Positions 24,501-39,700 of a stretch of DNA of 64,000 bases are shown here, piece after piece. Source of the stretch: Gymnogyps californianus (taxonomy: Eukaryota; Chordata; Aves; Accipitriformes; Cathartidae); NCBI RefSeq assembly GCF_018139145.2, contig NC_059482.1, forward strand, positions 8,919,294 to 8,983,293. The letters run 5' to 3'. Position 1 is the stretch's first letter. Each line of letters begins with the position of its first letter. The translations under genes and the position numbers were made by a program. The notes under the pieces are model-generated. The model was not told the DNA's origin and ran no database searches. It saw nothing but the letters and a program-made list of their open reading frames with translations.

Positions 24501-27500
24501 ACCAAATTATATTCAAATGCTAAATACAGCATGGATGTTCTTCTGTATCTAATTTTATATTAATTCTAAAAATTCTGAATTTTTATTCAGGTACTCTTTT
24601 CTTTATTATGCCAGTAACATTACAGGTTCATCCTTTCCATATAAGAGAAATTTTACAGCTCAGTTCAGTGGGAACAAGAGAGCATTTGTGACAGAACAGA
24701 AAATTTTGCCTGTTTCTTCACTGATTAGAAATACATTTCTTTTCCTACACATTGTTCAGGTTTGTGGTCCTGCATGAAACCCACTGTATTGAAATCACTT
24801 TTTAATTCAATATTGTCCAAGAAGCATGGTTAAGAACAGAACAAGAACATGGCATTGCAGTTGTTAATAATTAGGCAAGGTCACATGAAGATTTTTTTCT
24901 AGACCACAGGAGCAGTGTCATCTCCCTGCACTTCTGAAAGGATTTCACCATCAAAATCACCACAAACTGGCCAAACGTCTGCAGAAGCTCCTCGGTCATA
25001 CTTTTTGCATGCTGAGCACCTAGAAGGTGATAGGCTAGTAATAATAAATCATCGTTATTGCTGTTATCTGAAAGCAGAGACTCTTAGCCAGTCCTGTCTT
25101 CTGCAGGATTTGTTAAACTAATTTCACAGTCACAAGCATTTTCTTAAAGGAGATAGTTTTGATCCATGAACTTCTGTGCTTCATGGAAGCCTAATGTTTA
25201 ATTTCTATAGCACCTGAATGCAATAAATACTTATCACAAAAAAAGATTTTTTTCCAACACTAGTAAGATTGAGGAAATCTTTTGAGACAGAAGAAAGTGG
25301 GTGTCCTAATCTGAGAAGCAGCTGCTTAGAGATAACCTCATCCCAATTTATCTCTGCAAAACCCTTTACAAGGCAGATGACTATTCATATTTTGAAACTC
25401 TATAGCAAATTCAAGCTAAGAATAAAAACTGCCAGGTAGAAATTCCTGTAAAGGTCAGTCAACAAACTGAAAATATTATAATGTGGTGTCATTGTTCACA
25501 AATAGAGAAGGTAGATTTAATTCCTTTAAACTGCACTTCAGGGACAGTAAAGAGATTGAATTGTTAGAAGTATGACTGAATGATGAAAGATTCAGCCTGA
25601 TAATCTTAAAATCTCTAATTGTATTTTCACAGTTTTGAACTGTTAAGATTTTTTTAAGCCTTTTTTTGTAGGTTGTCTTTAAACATTTGTTAAATATTTT
25701 TTTCCTCCCTTGCCCCCCATAGCTAACCAGATGACTGAGTTGCTAGGGATCTTTTTTTTTTTCTTTTAATATATAGAAATCTTGAAGAACAAGTAAAACA
25801 TTTAACTTAATTGTTTTCACAGGCCTTGATTGCTTTAATAATTACTTCCCTAGGTTTCAATGTTTCAGAGGTGGTATGCCATAGGAGAAAACAGAACGGT
25901 GTATGTACCTGAGTTTTATCTTACTAAAGGAATGCATCTTTAGTTTTGCATCTACATGTATGACAGCAGAAATAGATATGGCTGCTGTTTCATCAGCAAT
26001 CCTGGAAATAACAGAAAAGGGGACTGAACTGAAAGTAGCAGCTACAAATATTTTAGGGGGGCTCTGAATAAGGCATTGCAGCTTCTTGGTACATAACTTT
26101 CCAAACCCAAATGTAGGAAATGTGGTATAACTTTCAGATCTGTTCAGCAAGTCTTCTGTAATGGCTCAGTTGCTTCTGGTTCTGAAGAGAAACTGGTACT
26201 GTTATACAGTGGATCAAGTGAGATGGGTTCCAAATCATTCAAAGGATATTACTAAAGAGCTCCGTAGGAGCGACATAGCTTTTTGTTTACAAGATACTGA
26301 AGATGATGAAAAAACCTTGAATAGTCCCACATGGTAAGTTCTGCTTCTCCCAAACCACTGTAGTACTCCCTACTTTTCCTGCCTTTTTCTGGAGAATTAG
26401 TCATTCTCATTCTCTCTTGCTCAGTTTGGCTGGTGAGAACCCTGTGTGCTCTCTCCCTATCTTTTCTGCAAAGATGCCTCTCGTACATTTGGTCTGCCAT
26501 GTGGTAGGCTGATCAACACAGAGCATGAGGAGCAATGAAGCTTCAGTGTAACAATGCTGAGGAGTATCATACCTTACCTACCAATATATTCAATATATAC
26601 TAACATTAAGGACCAGAAAAGGCACAGGTGAGCTACTTGCCTTAATTCTTCTAATGAGGCAAGAGGTTTTTAACCAATGGATTTACTGCTGTTCTTTTAA
26701 AAATTCTGCATTTCAGAAAGCAGCTAATGTAAACCTACTATGTTTGACAGTTTGTCTAGGTGGAATCACTGAAGCTATTTCTGTACTGGGGGCAGAATCA
26801 CTGTGTGAGAGATTCACCGCTTCTTCGTATTGCTCAGCTATGCAACCTGAGCACAAACAGTGCAACTGCTTGGATTCGATACATGGTTAGAAATGTTTTT
26901 TCCCCTTTTCACCCTCCATTGGTATGTATCAGCAAATAAAACAATATGAAACAACACAACAAAAAGAGAAAATATTTTCAATTGTAGAAAGGTCTTTCAT
27001 TTAATAGTAAGCTAGTGCTTTTAGATGCATGTCATCGTGACAGCCCTCTTATTTTCTGTCTTGCAGTGAGACAGATAATATCACAGCCTGCCATAAAGAT
27101 AAGGGATTCAGGGGCAACAAAGGACCAAAAAATAGGACTTAGATTATTGATGCATTTAGAAATCACATTTTTTTCCTGTTACTGTGAAGGTGAAATGGAT
27201 AAGTTTCATAGGGAAGGGGCATCCTGGACTTAGTAGCTTCCTTCTCCCCATACCTCTGTGCCTAGTTTCTCCGACTGCTGTAGTAGCCAGTGTTTTGATT
27301 GGTATTATTGCAAAAAAAGTAGAAATAAAAGTATTAAAATACTTATTACATTACATTAATGTTAACATGGAAAAGGGATGTTCTTTCAAGGAAACAACAT
27401 TGCATTATTTGCCCTTACTTTTTTGTTGTTATGCTGTGTTTCAGGTACTTTTGAATTTACAATTCAAAGTTCCTGATTATGCATAACTACAAAAAGGAGC

Positions 27501-30500
27501 ATTTTGTGCAGGGCTTACCAAGTGGGACTGTTCAAGCTTTTTTCATTATATCCAGTAGCTTGCAAACCTAAGCCAAGTTGAACTTTCACTACTATTCCCA
27601 CATGCCTAGGGTATTTGCTTTATTTAAAATTCTTCGGCACTTCAGGAAGTATGGTTTCTATTGGCTAATGTGAGCCCTGAAATCTAAACTTCACACAAAA
27701 AGGTGTTTTTTTGGTGCAGCACATCCAAGCGAAACTGAGCAGGGGCATATAAGTGTATATGAACTTCATGCTGTTGAATTCAATGGAGTATAGAATTAGG
27801 ACTGAGGGATCAGGCCTTTATATACCACAGTAGCTTGCATTGCCAATAGTCCTTGACTTTTAAAAAAGAAGAAAGAAAAAAAAAAGCAGCTTTTTCTATT
27901 TTTCTTGTCCAGCTTCAGAGTATAAATTTTGCAGGTTTCAAGTAGCTGTAGAATTCATTCTGTGTCACATGGCTTCTCCGGTCTGTCACATCCCCTCAGA
28001 TAGAAATCCAATGGGAAAAGTGTGATTTTACTTAAATCACCACCTTGATAGAGGTGTTCACCTTCTGCCATGATACTGTTCTCCACATTCAGTCCCAGCT
28101 GCTATGTCAAGTGAAGGTCACCAAACATGTAGAAAGATGAAAACAGGACTTTCTTAGTTTTAATTCAGAATTTCTGCACAGAGAATATTCAGTTACAGAT
28201 AGGTATTTCTAATGCAAATTGATTTTGCCCTTAACTAATGCCTAAGAAGACAATTCTAGATTGCCATAAAACCAAAAAAAGTAATTTTTTTAATAACATT
28301 GTACTCTGAACTCTGTAGTCCAGCATTATTTAGAAGTTATGCGGAACTATTTTTGCAATTCAGATCTCACTTATCATCTGTTGTATTTAGAAGACTAATA
28401 GACAACTTACTCTGAAGTTTCACTTTTCCAGTGTCTAAGAGACCAAAAATAAACAAAACAAAAAGAAGCCAAGGGCTTTAAAAAGATAAAGATTCATTAA
28501 GGTGAATCCAAATATATGAAATCAGAAGTCTTCAGAGACAATGCTGGCTTAATTTCTCATTGTCCTTGTATAAAGCAGTTAAAAAAAACCAAAAGAGGGG
28601 GATATTTCCAAGGACTAGCTATGAGGAAACTTCTCTCTCTTTGTTACTCTTTATTACAAGTTAAGTCATATTTTGTGATTCATTCTAGGTTTGGACACAG
28701 CTTAAGGAGAAGACAAATTTCACATATTGAATCAATAAATATATTTCCTGGAAAGCACTGTCTTATTTTAGTATATGCCTTGCCTTTAGCTATGCATAAA
28801 ATAACTATTCTTCATATCTGTTTCATGAAAGAGAAAGAGCGTATCTGAGCCATCAGACATGGATAGTCTCACGAAACCAGGGCGTTGCCTAAACCAGAAA
28901 GTCTGACTGAGTGCTTACATGTCTAAATGAATTTAAAATGACTGTCTGGTTAGTGTGGGGACCCAGTATGCAATTGACTGTATCAGACCTTAAAGATATG
29001 TCAAAAGTCCCTGAGCCGCCTTATTCTCTCATTTGTGTTGACGGAAAGCTGGAATGACTCTGTCAAAGCCAGGTGAACTGTGCAGATACAGAGTTATTAA
29101 GAACAAACCAGGTTTTCCTATCTTTAAAAGTCAAGAGTTAGTAAAATCATAAGAACGTGCATTTCCACGTATCTGGAAAGTCAGGTGGATTCCGGTTGCT
29201 AACAGATATTTCAACTGAATTGCAATCTATCTACTCTTTGGACACCTCTTTTTACAAAATTAAATTCATTTGAAACCTCTTGCATGAAAATTTGAAAAGC
29301 AAAACTCCATTTATCTGTCATGTTTATGGGCTATTTAACAATACATTAAAAATATATTCTGTGAATATATTCTCATAAAGTTCACTCCACCCAAGCATAG
29401 GGTGTTACATTTTTCTCAGTTTACGCTTTTGGTGACCTCATCACTTCTACAAAATCACTTCTGCTCCCTAATTTGCTCCATGAAAAGGGGTATTTACAGC
29501 AATTGGCATGATTAAAAATACCTAAGGGAGCTAGGATAGCCATTACTTCAAAAGTAATATTTAATATTTACCTCTTCAGTGGCCCCTTGTGTTTTGTTAC
29601 TGAGCGGAACTCAGAAAGTGAAGCAAATCTGTAACCCTTGCCCAGCAAAACTGAAGAGAGGGATAACCGGCTGCCTTACTTCACTCTGAGAAATCTGAAA
29701 TTTGGTGGCATTAGCCATGTCTGTTTTTTCTGGAAAATGTGATGTGAAGAAAAAAAATGCCATGGCAACCTACAGTAGTTTAGAGATATGAAAGAAGCAT
29801 ATGGTGGGTGCAGATTCTATGCACTAAAACTCGTAAATCCCTAATTACTCATAAATACCTAATTGTGTGTAATAGCAACCAAGGGGGCTCTTCTCAGATG
29901 TTACAAAAAACTTAGTAATTATGTTTTAGTTCCTAATAGCTTAAAACAATATGTTAGGTACATCAACATTTATTTAAGAGAGGTATGTATTATGTTATTC
30001 ATTGTCTTTCCTTGGAAAACACGTTAATGTTGTTCACAGTAATGAAGTGCAAGTAAAGAATGTGGAAATCAGAGAAGTTATTCAAAAGACAAATAGAAGT
30101 GCATACAACCAGACAAAGGGATTAGGATTTCCTGAATTTCTCTTGATGATCATAACTCTAATGATCATAACTGGTCTTCTCAGATATAGATTAAACTTTC
30201 ATTTATGCCTATATATTTGTTGCCTCTTTCTTACTGTCTTTTGTCACAGAAGATACTGTCAAATTTTAGGGCAACAGAAGTAGTTTAGTCCCTAGAACAC
30301 TGAGCTAATGAACTGATAAAGTATGTTCTGCTAGCTTTGGAGAGATGATGAAAAAGTGATTCAAAATACAAAAAGTGATATAACAAATTGTTAATTTATT
30401 TAGAGGAGTACTGATTTCTTTCCTTATCTCCAGCCCATGTCAATTTTTATTGGCAGCTTAACCAAAGTCAGAACAGCACTGATGAAGGCAAGTACATGAT

Positions 30501-33500
30501 AAATGAGAATAATTTCAAAAAGGAAATAAACTCATAGCAGTGAAGGAGTGGACATTTAGGTTTGTTTGCTTGTTTTAAACCCTTTATGCTTACACAGTGT
30601 TTTCGCAGCTTTAGTCAAGGATAATAGACAAATGAACAACTACCTCAGTGTCCAGTATCAACCAAGGCCAGATGATTCTATACTTTTCGTGAACCAGTTG
30701 GCTTGAGGGGGAAAGGTGGAATAATGGTGCTTTTAGTTCAGTAGCTAAGTATAAATGAAACAAAAATCCCCAGGAAAATTACTTATAATCAACCAGAAAT
30801 GTGGACTTGGGCTTGACTTAGTTTCTGGTTTAATTGTCTCTAAAACAGGGTATTTCACTTAAAAAAAGATTAATTTATAGATAGAAATCAACTAAGTCTG
30901 TGAGCCCACAGTTCTGAAGCCTACTTTCCTATGGATTTTCATCTTTCTGGTCAGCTTTGTGTTTAAGAAAGCGTTAATATTAACTGAAACTTTTCTTATG
31001 TGAACCTTGCTTTGTGACAGAAGCCTTTTCATCAATGAGAAGAGTTAGAAGGCATCTTTCCTTCACCAATCCACTCATTCAGTTTTTAACTGTGGGGACT
31101 GAATTCTCTTTGTGACTTCTCCTCCTTTGTCAAATTTGGTTCAAATTGACCAACAAAAAAATAAAGTGGTGTACAGAAAGAGTGGAGTCACACAAACCTA
31201 ATTTTCCTAAGAACAAAGCTAAAGATATATGTGTTAATTCAAAAAGAAGTAGAAGTCGTCGGTCTTATTTGAAGTTCAATTTTTTAACTCATTTTGACAA
31301 AAAATATGCTCAGGTCTAAAGTTAACATTTACTTTACATTGGTTTCACCAACAGCATTTTCATATTTTTTATGGGAGGCTGTCTTTCTTCCTGAAGTCCA
31401 CGGCATAGAGTCAGTTCTAAGGAAGTGGTCCAAGAAAAGGAGGAGTTCTCACCACCCTAGTATTCACGCTTGCTACTGAATGCAAAGATTGGATGAGGGA
31501 GTGAAAAACCACATAGACTGGAGAAAGTTGAGAAGATTCCTGCAGCAGGAGATTTTGAAACTGAACTTCATTCTCTGCTGCACCTCAACTATTGAAAAAT
31601 GATCCATACTTCCTGTTCTTCTGTGGGCTTTTGGAATGCTGCTCCTATTTGAAAAGTCTTCAGCACTGGTTCCATTGTCTGTGAAATCTCTGCACTCGTA
31701 CTAGAAGCAAAGTGCAAAATGCTGAAACTTTTTCAAAGAATACTTAGTACATTTAAATCTGTTCATGCCCTTGTCTAATACATCTTAAAGCTTTAATTAA
31801 GAACACATAGCTAATACCAGCTTTATTATAAACACAGGAAATAAAATTCTCATCATTAGTGTTAGACTCTAAAAAAAGATCAAAAGAAAGCAGATCCATT
31901 GAAAGTCTTTCTCAAAACCATAAACCATTGTATTAGTCTGTTTTACTGGATAAGACACAGTTCCTTACCACAGACGCTTAGAAATTTTTTTTTTATGAAA
32001 GTACTCAGCTTGACTTTAGCAGGATTGTTTTCAGAAATAAGGTTTGCAGGTCACAGAGGAAGCTCTTATTTGCCAGCTGAGTGCATTATTATTATCATTA
32101 TTAATTGGCATTATTATGTGTAATACTTATGTAAGTTATGTACAGAGATGTCTATTCTGAGTATCCCTAGCCTATTGTTACCATGATTCATGCTGTGCTT
32201 TGTGGGATTTCTCAGCCTGTGTTTATGTCTAACATATGATAGCCTCAGTCTGATGCTTAATAAGTTTTAACATTTGTTTGTGAATGATTAATTATTGTCT
32301 CTCTTCAGGGATGCTAGGCCAAGTATTTTTATATGCTAATGTATTCTTCGCAGATATTTCTAGTCTATGCCATACCTATGGTAAAAGAATATTACAGTAC
32401 TTATTTTGAATATTACGCGTTTCTCAAGGATTAAATAAACTGAGTTTACAGATTTTCTCAATGATCTGTCTTCTTTTCAGGTGAAAGACCATTCCCACCT
32501 CATCAGAAGCCAAATATACATCAATGTGTGTGGTATCTAAGACTGAAGGGATGATTGCTTCAACTTGCCTGACTGTTGGATAATGTTATTTGCGGAGTTA
32601 CACATAGTTGCAGTTCTGAAGGAATGTTGAGAAGAGATTAGAGGTATGATTTTCATTTGAAAGGTACTCTAGTTATGTGTGTGAAAGCTTGATTGAACCT
32701 ATTCTGCAGAAGGTTTGCCAGTCTGAAATGCTAGGTTCAAGAATTTTCTCAGCCTTCGGACAGACTACAAACACTCTGTGGAGTCTCTAAAACTCATAGA
32801 ACAGGTCATGATGCACGTAGCATCTTTGAATTCAGTTTCCATAACATTATTTTATTTTTAAGACATTTTGACTTCTGTTGAAACATCCTTTGTTTCAATT
32901 ACTGTATAAACATAATGAACAACTCCCATCTGCTCACATCTCTGTACATTCATATTCTTTATTCTTTTTGTGCCCTTAGGTAGCTTTCCCCCACTTAGGT
33001 AGATTCATATCAACAGTTGTGATTGTAAGCATATTCGTTTCTTTACTGAAGACCAGTGCTCTTTTTGGCTTGTAGTTAAATGACTGCGATTTGAAATCAG
33101 TCAGGCTCCCTCTCAGTTGTTGTTCAGCACGGGTCCAGTCACGTTCCTTGTGCGTAATGAGTCACTGAACAAGTTAAGTTTAAATTGATTTTTTCATCAA
33201 TAAATAAAAAACAAGAACCAACCTGATATAACAATTTTTCCTTACACCTCTTTCTGTTTAAAACAAATACCTATGAGAAGCATTTCAATAACAATTTCTT
33301 ATTGCTCACGCAATTGGTATTGTACTAAGAGCCATTTCATTTTACAGTTGTTTTATTCTACCATTTGTATTAGGCTACAAGTTTGTTAGGATAAAGCCCT
33401 AAGCATGTATATAACTGATATATATGCTAAAAACAGTGTTGCTACTCAAATAGTGAAATGGTTAAACACATTAAAGGATTTACAATTTTAGCAAGCAGAG

Positions 33501-33667
33501 TTTTCCAGTTCTATTATTGTAGATTTACAATCACTGTATGGGTAAAAAGAACAAGATCTAGATGTAGCCCTTTTGAAAGAAATTTCTTGTATTCTGGCTT
33601 TGAGATTTTCTTTTCACATTGTTACACAGTATACAAGGCTTTTAACAATGAAGTCTGTGTTATCTAA
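24501..33667. other. Unique AT-rich non-coding sequence, 24.5-33.7 kb
   Basis: No gene or well-preserved repeat seen. Frames of up to 110 codons (28516-28848 plus) have no recognised domain. One weak ancient-repeat relic at 27765-27820. A splice-acceptor-like CTTCTTTTCAG at about 32470-32480 is followed by a short open stretch that matches nothing I know. Confidence 0.7.
27765..27820 (+). repeat. Possible ancient palindromic repeat relic (GAATTCAATGGAGT type)
   Basis: TTGAATTCAATGGAGTATAG followed by GACTGAGGGATCAGGCC resembles the same old repeat class as 34655-34710 (ATTGACTTCAATGGAGT and GGATCAGGCC). By eye only. Confidence 0.35.
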
Positions 33668-33757
33668 CTTGGAAGTTGGCCTTGCTTTGAGCAGGAGGTT
33701 GGACTGGATGACCACCAGAGATCTCTTCCAACCGGAATGATTCTGTGATTCTATCAA
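33668..33757 (+). mobile_element. CR1 LINE 3' end, short 5'-truncated copy
   Basis: About 90 bp matching the CR1 3' UTR: GCTTTGAGCAGGAGGTTGG, CTGGATGACCACCAGAG and CTCTTCCAACC, ending in the diagnostic octamer tail ATTCTGTGATTCTATC. The length and 3' completeness fit a normal severely 5'-truncated CR1 insertion in plus orientation. Confidence 0.9.
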
Positions 33758-36700
33758 ATTAAATAATCAGCTCTCCTCACATACTGCAAACAACAGAGTA
33801 GTTTTCAGAATGCAGTACTTCGAAGTATTTCTTTAAACTCATTCTCATCATAAAACAACAAAGAAGTAAAAACCAATGTTCATTGCAGATTTTTGAGTAT
33901 TAATGGGAAACACATGCTGCTTTTCCTAATGTGCAAGAATAATCTGAGAGAAACTGAAATGGAATGGCCGTTAAACTCCCTGGGTATGCAATCACCCAAA
34001 TTATTTCCTAGCCATCTGAGAGAGAGAGAGAAATACATATGCAAACATGTATATATACACACACATGTATCTCCCCTCTTTGTTCAAGGTAACCTTTTTT
34101 TTTTAATTTAAGGTTTGTTTGGAAACAGTCACTAACTGAAGCACAGCATTAGCACAATGAGAATTTGGTGACCAGGAAATAATAAAAGGAAAAACAATGT
34201 GGGCTGAGGCATTGTCCTTAGAGAAGTAAAATGATTCCCAAGATTACTGCACTTAACTTTTTTTTTTATACTCAGTGTAGAGAGTTCCAACTCTGTTGAT
34301 TTGCTGCCAATAGTGTTTTTGCCATTTCAGCATCTGGAAGCCTGGGTGTTAAATAATCAATATTTATTATTAAATATGGAGAAGTGTTTACTAAACTTTC
34401 CTTGGAGATTTTCCTAACATACCTTAGAAATCTCTTTGTTAATGAAAACTCTCTGTACCGCTTTTCAAAATTGTTCAGCATATTTGCAGAGAGGAAAGGG
34501 ACAGGAGAAGGGACATTTCTAGTTCCAAACATCTTTAAATTAGCCAGACAGAATAAATACTGCTTAACAAGTAAAAAACTTGAAATTAGCATAACACATT
34601 ATGATATACCTCTCTTAATGTTCTTCAACTTTTTTCTTATCAAAAGAACAGTCATTCTGAGGATCGATCCAATGCCAACTGAAGCCCATGGGAAAAATCC
34701 CATTTCCTTTTTTGAGGAGTACAGACTCATAAGTATTTAGTTTTTATTCTAAGATATACTGAGTGGTTCTGAGTTTTTTCTCTAGTCTTTGCTGTAGATT
34801 AATAAACTATTTAAACCTTTCTAGATGCAATCTGATATTTCATAGGCTGGTATTAAAAGACTTGCCATTCCTTCAAATTTCACAACTCAAATGAAACATT
34901 TCATCTTTTCATCTTTTTTCTTGCATAAACAGATTTTGTTTATTTAAAAAAATAAAAGAGGGTCGTATTCTAGACATCTGCTATCAAGGGCAGATTGGTG
35001 ACTTTTTATTGTCACACAAATACTAATCTTAGCTTTTGTAAAACCTTATTCCAAAACATGTTAATGATACGTGCAATGTCCATTTCTTTTATTAAACTGG
35101 AAAAATAAGGATTTTCTGCATAGTCAAAGGAGACACACAGAGTATCCCCTGAGTGTGTGCTGCCTGTGAGATTATTCTGTCTATCCAATTAAATATTTCA
35201 TTGGGTTTGGGTAAAATCTGGGCTTGATTTTAGTTATAGGCTTGTTAATCAATGTTGCTTTAGCCAATGGAAAACCCCTTTTGACTTCAGTCCAAGTTTC
35301 TGTCCTTGTCTGTTTATAGTTACATAAATAAAAATAATTTCCCATATATAGATATAGATTTATTTAAGGTTCTAAATGTGTAATGTATGTGAGTTAACAC
35401 TTAAATTTGTTCTGTAATTTATGTGATGTAGTGCTGAGGCTCCTTAAGAAACCCATTTTTATCCCTAAATAAAGGTAATTTAGATAACTGAAGTACAGGT
35501 AGACATAGAGTAGATTGCATATGTGGAATAGTCAAATAAGTTCCTTATTTAACCAACACCTTTCAGCTCATTATTGTGAAGCCAGTTTCCCCTTTATTTT
35601 TCCTACCTCACTCAGATAAAGCTATTCTGTGCTGTTATGTGACAGTGTATGAGCAATAGTGCTCTAAGGAATTAACTGAAGATAGAGCTCACTGAAGTGT
35701 GAGGAATACCACTGTATTAATGCTGAACGTTGAAGAAACCCACCAACCGATAATTTACCTAATGGTTTTTGGAGAAGAGGAAGCAGCAAAATGATTCCTT
35801 GACCTTTCTCCAAAATTAGCATAATGAGAAGATGTAGTGGGAAAAGGTTTTTGTCATTCGGCACACTAAATCTAACCCATTAGTCCGTATCCACTTGGGA
35901 ATCAGGTAGCCTGCTTGGTCTCCGAGCAAGCACCTTTGTAGAACCGTATTACAGGCAAGCCATACAGAGATAACACAGCAAAGAGCCCAACAATCTTGCT
36001 AAATGCCTGAGTGACAGACAAGGCTGACATCACCTCCTGACACATGCTTTGACTTCTCTTTGCAACAAGGGAGTTTTTAAGGTGAGGAACGTGGCATTCA
36101 CTGTAAATCGCAGAGAGAGGTCAGAAGTGTGTGATTGTGTATTTACTAAAAATCCAAAAGCTTTAGTAACTTTACTGAGATATGAAACTTTAAGAGTTTT
36201 ACTGACTCTGCAGTAATCAAGATACCCTGTAAGTCAGTCTTACAGAACTATCATGAAAGTTACCAGCTGAGGCATAAAGTTTGTCCACCTATACTGTACT
36301 GTGGTAGTTGATGGATGTTGAAGAAGAAGAAGAAAATCCCTGATGATATTTGATTTAGCTCTTAAAAGGAAATAAATTACTCGGCTCAGTTGTAGGGTCA
36401 GAGTATTTTGCAGTACCCTTCTATGCATCTATGAAGATACTTCTTTTTTTTTTTGGAAAGAAAAGAGGAAGAATTCACACTGGTTTAGTTGGGTATTTGG
36501 CTTGTCTTTACATGTGACCAGTAGAGGTAATTTTCTTCAGAATCGAGGTTTTGATTAGAGGGGTCTAGCTGGCAAAGCAGGTCAGTTGGGACAGTGTAAA
36601 ACCCCATCTTGAATTGTAAAGTTTTAGCAAATACTCTTCATGGATGGAGAGCATGATTACTGGAGAGTCATTTTGCATTTTTTTTCAAATGCTTCACTAT

Positions 36701-39700
36701 AGGAACATTTGCTGCCTTCTTTCCTAGTCGCAAGTGTAGAACACTGGGATTAATCATTCTTAGCCTAAAACCTCTAGTTACAGTCTTCTCTTTTAAAACT
36801 GTGCTTACATGACAATCCCAATTGAATTTGCCATGAGTAGGAAGATTTCCTTTGGGAGCTGTTGCTAATTCAAGTGACTCAAAACAGCTCATTCAAAACA
36901 ATTGTACTGTTTATTCACCCAGAAGAACATACGAAGGCCTGTTCCTCTGAGAGTTATGTTAACTTTCCCTGTTTTCTGAAAGTTTAGGAAGCTTGTGCTT
37001 GACCCAGATACCTTGAGTTCAGAGCTAGGAGATACAGCATATCTCTCTATCCACGAAGTTTGCTGGAAAAAGCCTATGCACCCCACTCTTCCCTTCCCAC
37101 TTTGGGATTTTTCTGTCTAAGAGACTGATATCCCTGCGAGATGTACCACAATCAATTTCTGCCAACTTTGTCAAAAATAGACTAATGTAGTTTAGGAAAG
37201 TAAATAATGGTTGAAAAATAGGCAGTCAATTTTAATTTCTTATCAGGATATTTGTTGGTAACCTAAATCTAGAATTAAGAGTCTAAGTGTAGGCTGAAAA
37301 ATCAAAAAAATCTTAGACACAGGATTTAATCTACTATGATTACTGAAACGATGTTTCTTTTAGTGAAGAGAATGCAGAGGCACATGCCAGGATATTTTTC
37401 AGGTCCTTTAATTAGAAACTGCTGAAATATTTCTAGGCATTTTTATTACACCTTTGTGTAATATAAGAGCTTAGATAGAATTGAATATAGTAGTCTACTC
37501 TTTTCCCAGTGTTCACTGAGTTTAAAACTGGTTTGCCATGAAGTTCACTGGGGAAAAGTAGCAACTGTTTTCTCATATAGAATTGATTTAAACTTCTGAG
37601 TGGGAGTCTAGATCTGTTGCTTGGTTTATTGCCTTCTACTCCCATCATCTCTTTTTTGTTTGCCTTCAGAAAGCCAAGCAAGCATTGGAAGTGAGATCAA
37701 GTTGTTGGTAGGATTTTTACCACTGATTTCTAAGAAACTAAGCTAAAGTCCACTTAAAAGCAGAGCAAAACTAATATTCCACTCTCCAAGGTATCGTTGG
37801 AGTTGCAACTCTAATTTGAAGTCAGAAAAGAGTCATGGTGTGTATGGCGTACTCATTTGTAGTAACCATCTCCTGACTACTACTACTACAGGCAGAGGAC
37901 CAGGATGCAGAGGTGCTCTATTTGTGTTTTTATCCTTGGTCCTGCCTGTGGCACAAGGGACTGACATGGGGAAATTAGCTGTTCTGATTGTGAGCTGTCT
38001 AAAAATGTTTAATGCTTGGAGCCTGTTTTTTCCATTTTTTGAATTTGCTGTTCCACAGATGTCCACAGTGGAAGTGGAAGGAAACTTACTTCACAAACAT
38101 CAGGACATATGCATATGTGTTCATTCAAGAGTCTGTGCTGCTTAGTTTATGTTCTCCTAGGAAGTCAGGACACCTCTTCTCTGACAATTTAAGTTTTTCT
38201 AATGTTTGAGTCATATTGACAGCATTATGTGTCATGCTGTCAATCAATCTTCTGCTACCACATGATCTTTTTGTGCCATCCTTAATATACATCCTTTGAC
38301 ACCACTATTACATTTAATTTTTTATTTGATTTCATTTTGGGGCCCTAAAATATTAAAGATGCCATGCCAAATTTCAAAATATTGCTGACAGTGCCAAGTT
38401 TAAACTCTTCAAAAGTGTTGTTTCTTGTAGTGAGCTCTTTTTTGATGTTAAATAAATCTAGCACCACCACCTGCTTTTCTTTCTACTTTCAGCTGAAGTC
38501 AACATTATTTAAAAGGCAGTGCTTTTAAAATTTGGTAGTGAAAAATAATTTCATTCTACCATTTTTTTTTTTAATAAACAAAAAGGACTTACCCTTTGTT
38601 CTGTCTTCCACACCCAAGTCTAGTGCCAGATATAGCCAAGGAAATGGGATTTCAAAGATGTTGTATCTAGACTTATCTTACCGAAAACAATATTTTCTAT
38701 TTTAAGTGGTGAATTTGTTTAACTTAGCTTGATAAAAGCTAGAATTGGTGACAAGATGATTTAATACAACTCTTGCTAACAAGTTGCAGACATTACTAGT
38801 GTGTCAAAACAGCATTACTAGAGGCATTCTGGCGTCAGGCTGGACTGATAACTACAATACAGTGAATCAGCTTTTTGACAGCTATTTTATTCTTGAATGC
38901 TACTGATTAAAGGGAGCTTGAGTTAGTGTTATTTTTCTTCCCTCCAGATATTTTCATTCATATGCACTTTTATTTTTGCTCACAAATAGAAAGGTAAATA
39001 CTTCAAAATTAATACAAATTAAAACCTAGAAGCCTATGTCATGACTAGATGTGAAATGGAATTTTAGATTTTTTTCTTCTACAGTTAGGCTGTTGCCTCT
39101 CTTTTGTGATCTGCAGCTCAGGTATACTTTGCACTCGTTACAGGAATTTTTAGGTGTTTACCCTGTGTCTTTGACCACCTCCTTCAGGAGACGTGTATAT
39201 GATCAAAAAGCCTAGAATTGATATGGGAATAATTATTCTTGTCATTTCAATAGATATAAAGGGGCATTTGCTGAATTAAAAAAAATATTTTTTATAGATT
39301 ATGTGGGACTTGAACCTTATTCCCTTGATTTTAGAAACTTGTTGCGCTTAACCACAAATGCTATGCAAAACCTTCAGTTTTGATCTGAAATAGAAATGTC
39401 AATTGAATTTTAAACTGTACTTTATCCTTTCTCAGTTCTATTCAGTGTGTTGATAACGTCCAAGGATTCCGCCTGTAAACAAAGAACTTGAAACTGACTA
39501 AAACTTCTACCTTTACTTTTCATCAAGTGTTCACAGAGAATACTTTCTGAAAAATTTGCTGTTTAGTTTGTATGCTTTATATTAGGTTTTCAAATTATAG
39601 CAGCATTACACATCAAAAGTGTGATGTTGAATTTTACACATAAGTGCTATGTTGAATTTTTTTATTGTTTTACACATCTTGTGTACAGGCAAATGTGAGG

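Noticed and set aside
24101..24532. 143-codon minus-strand frame
   Set aside because: It is antisense to the CR1 ORF2 fragment, whose plus-strand reading carries the recognisable motifs.
32465..32545. CTTCTTTTCAG followed by an open stretch with a zinc-finger-linker-like start (GERPF)
   Set aside because: No Cys/His finger spacing follows and a stop comes within about 25 codons, so I treat it as chance.
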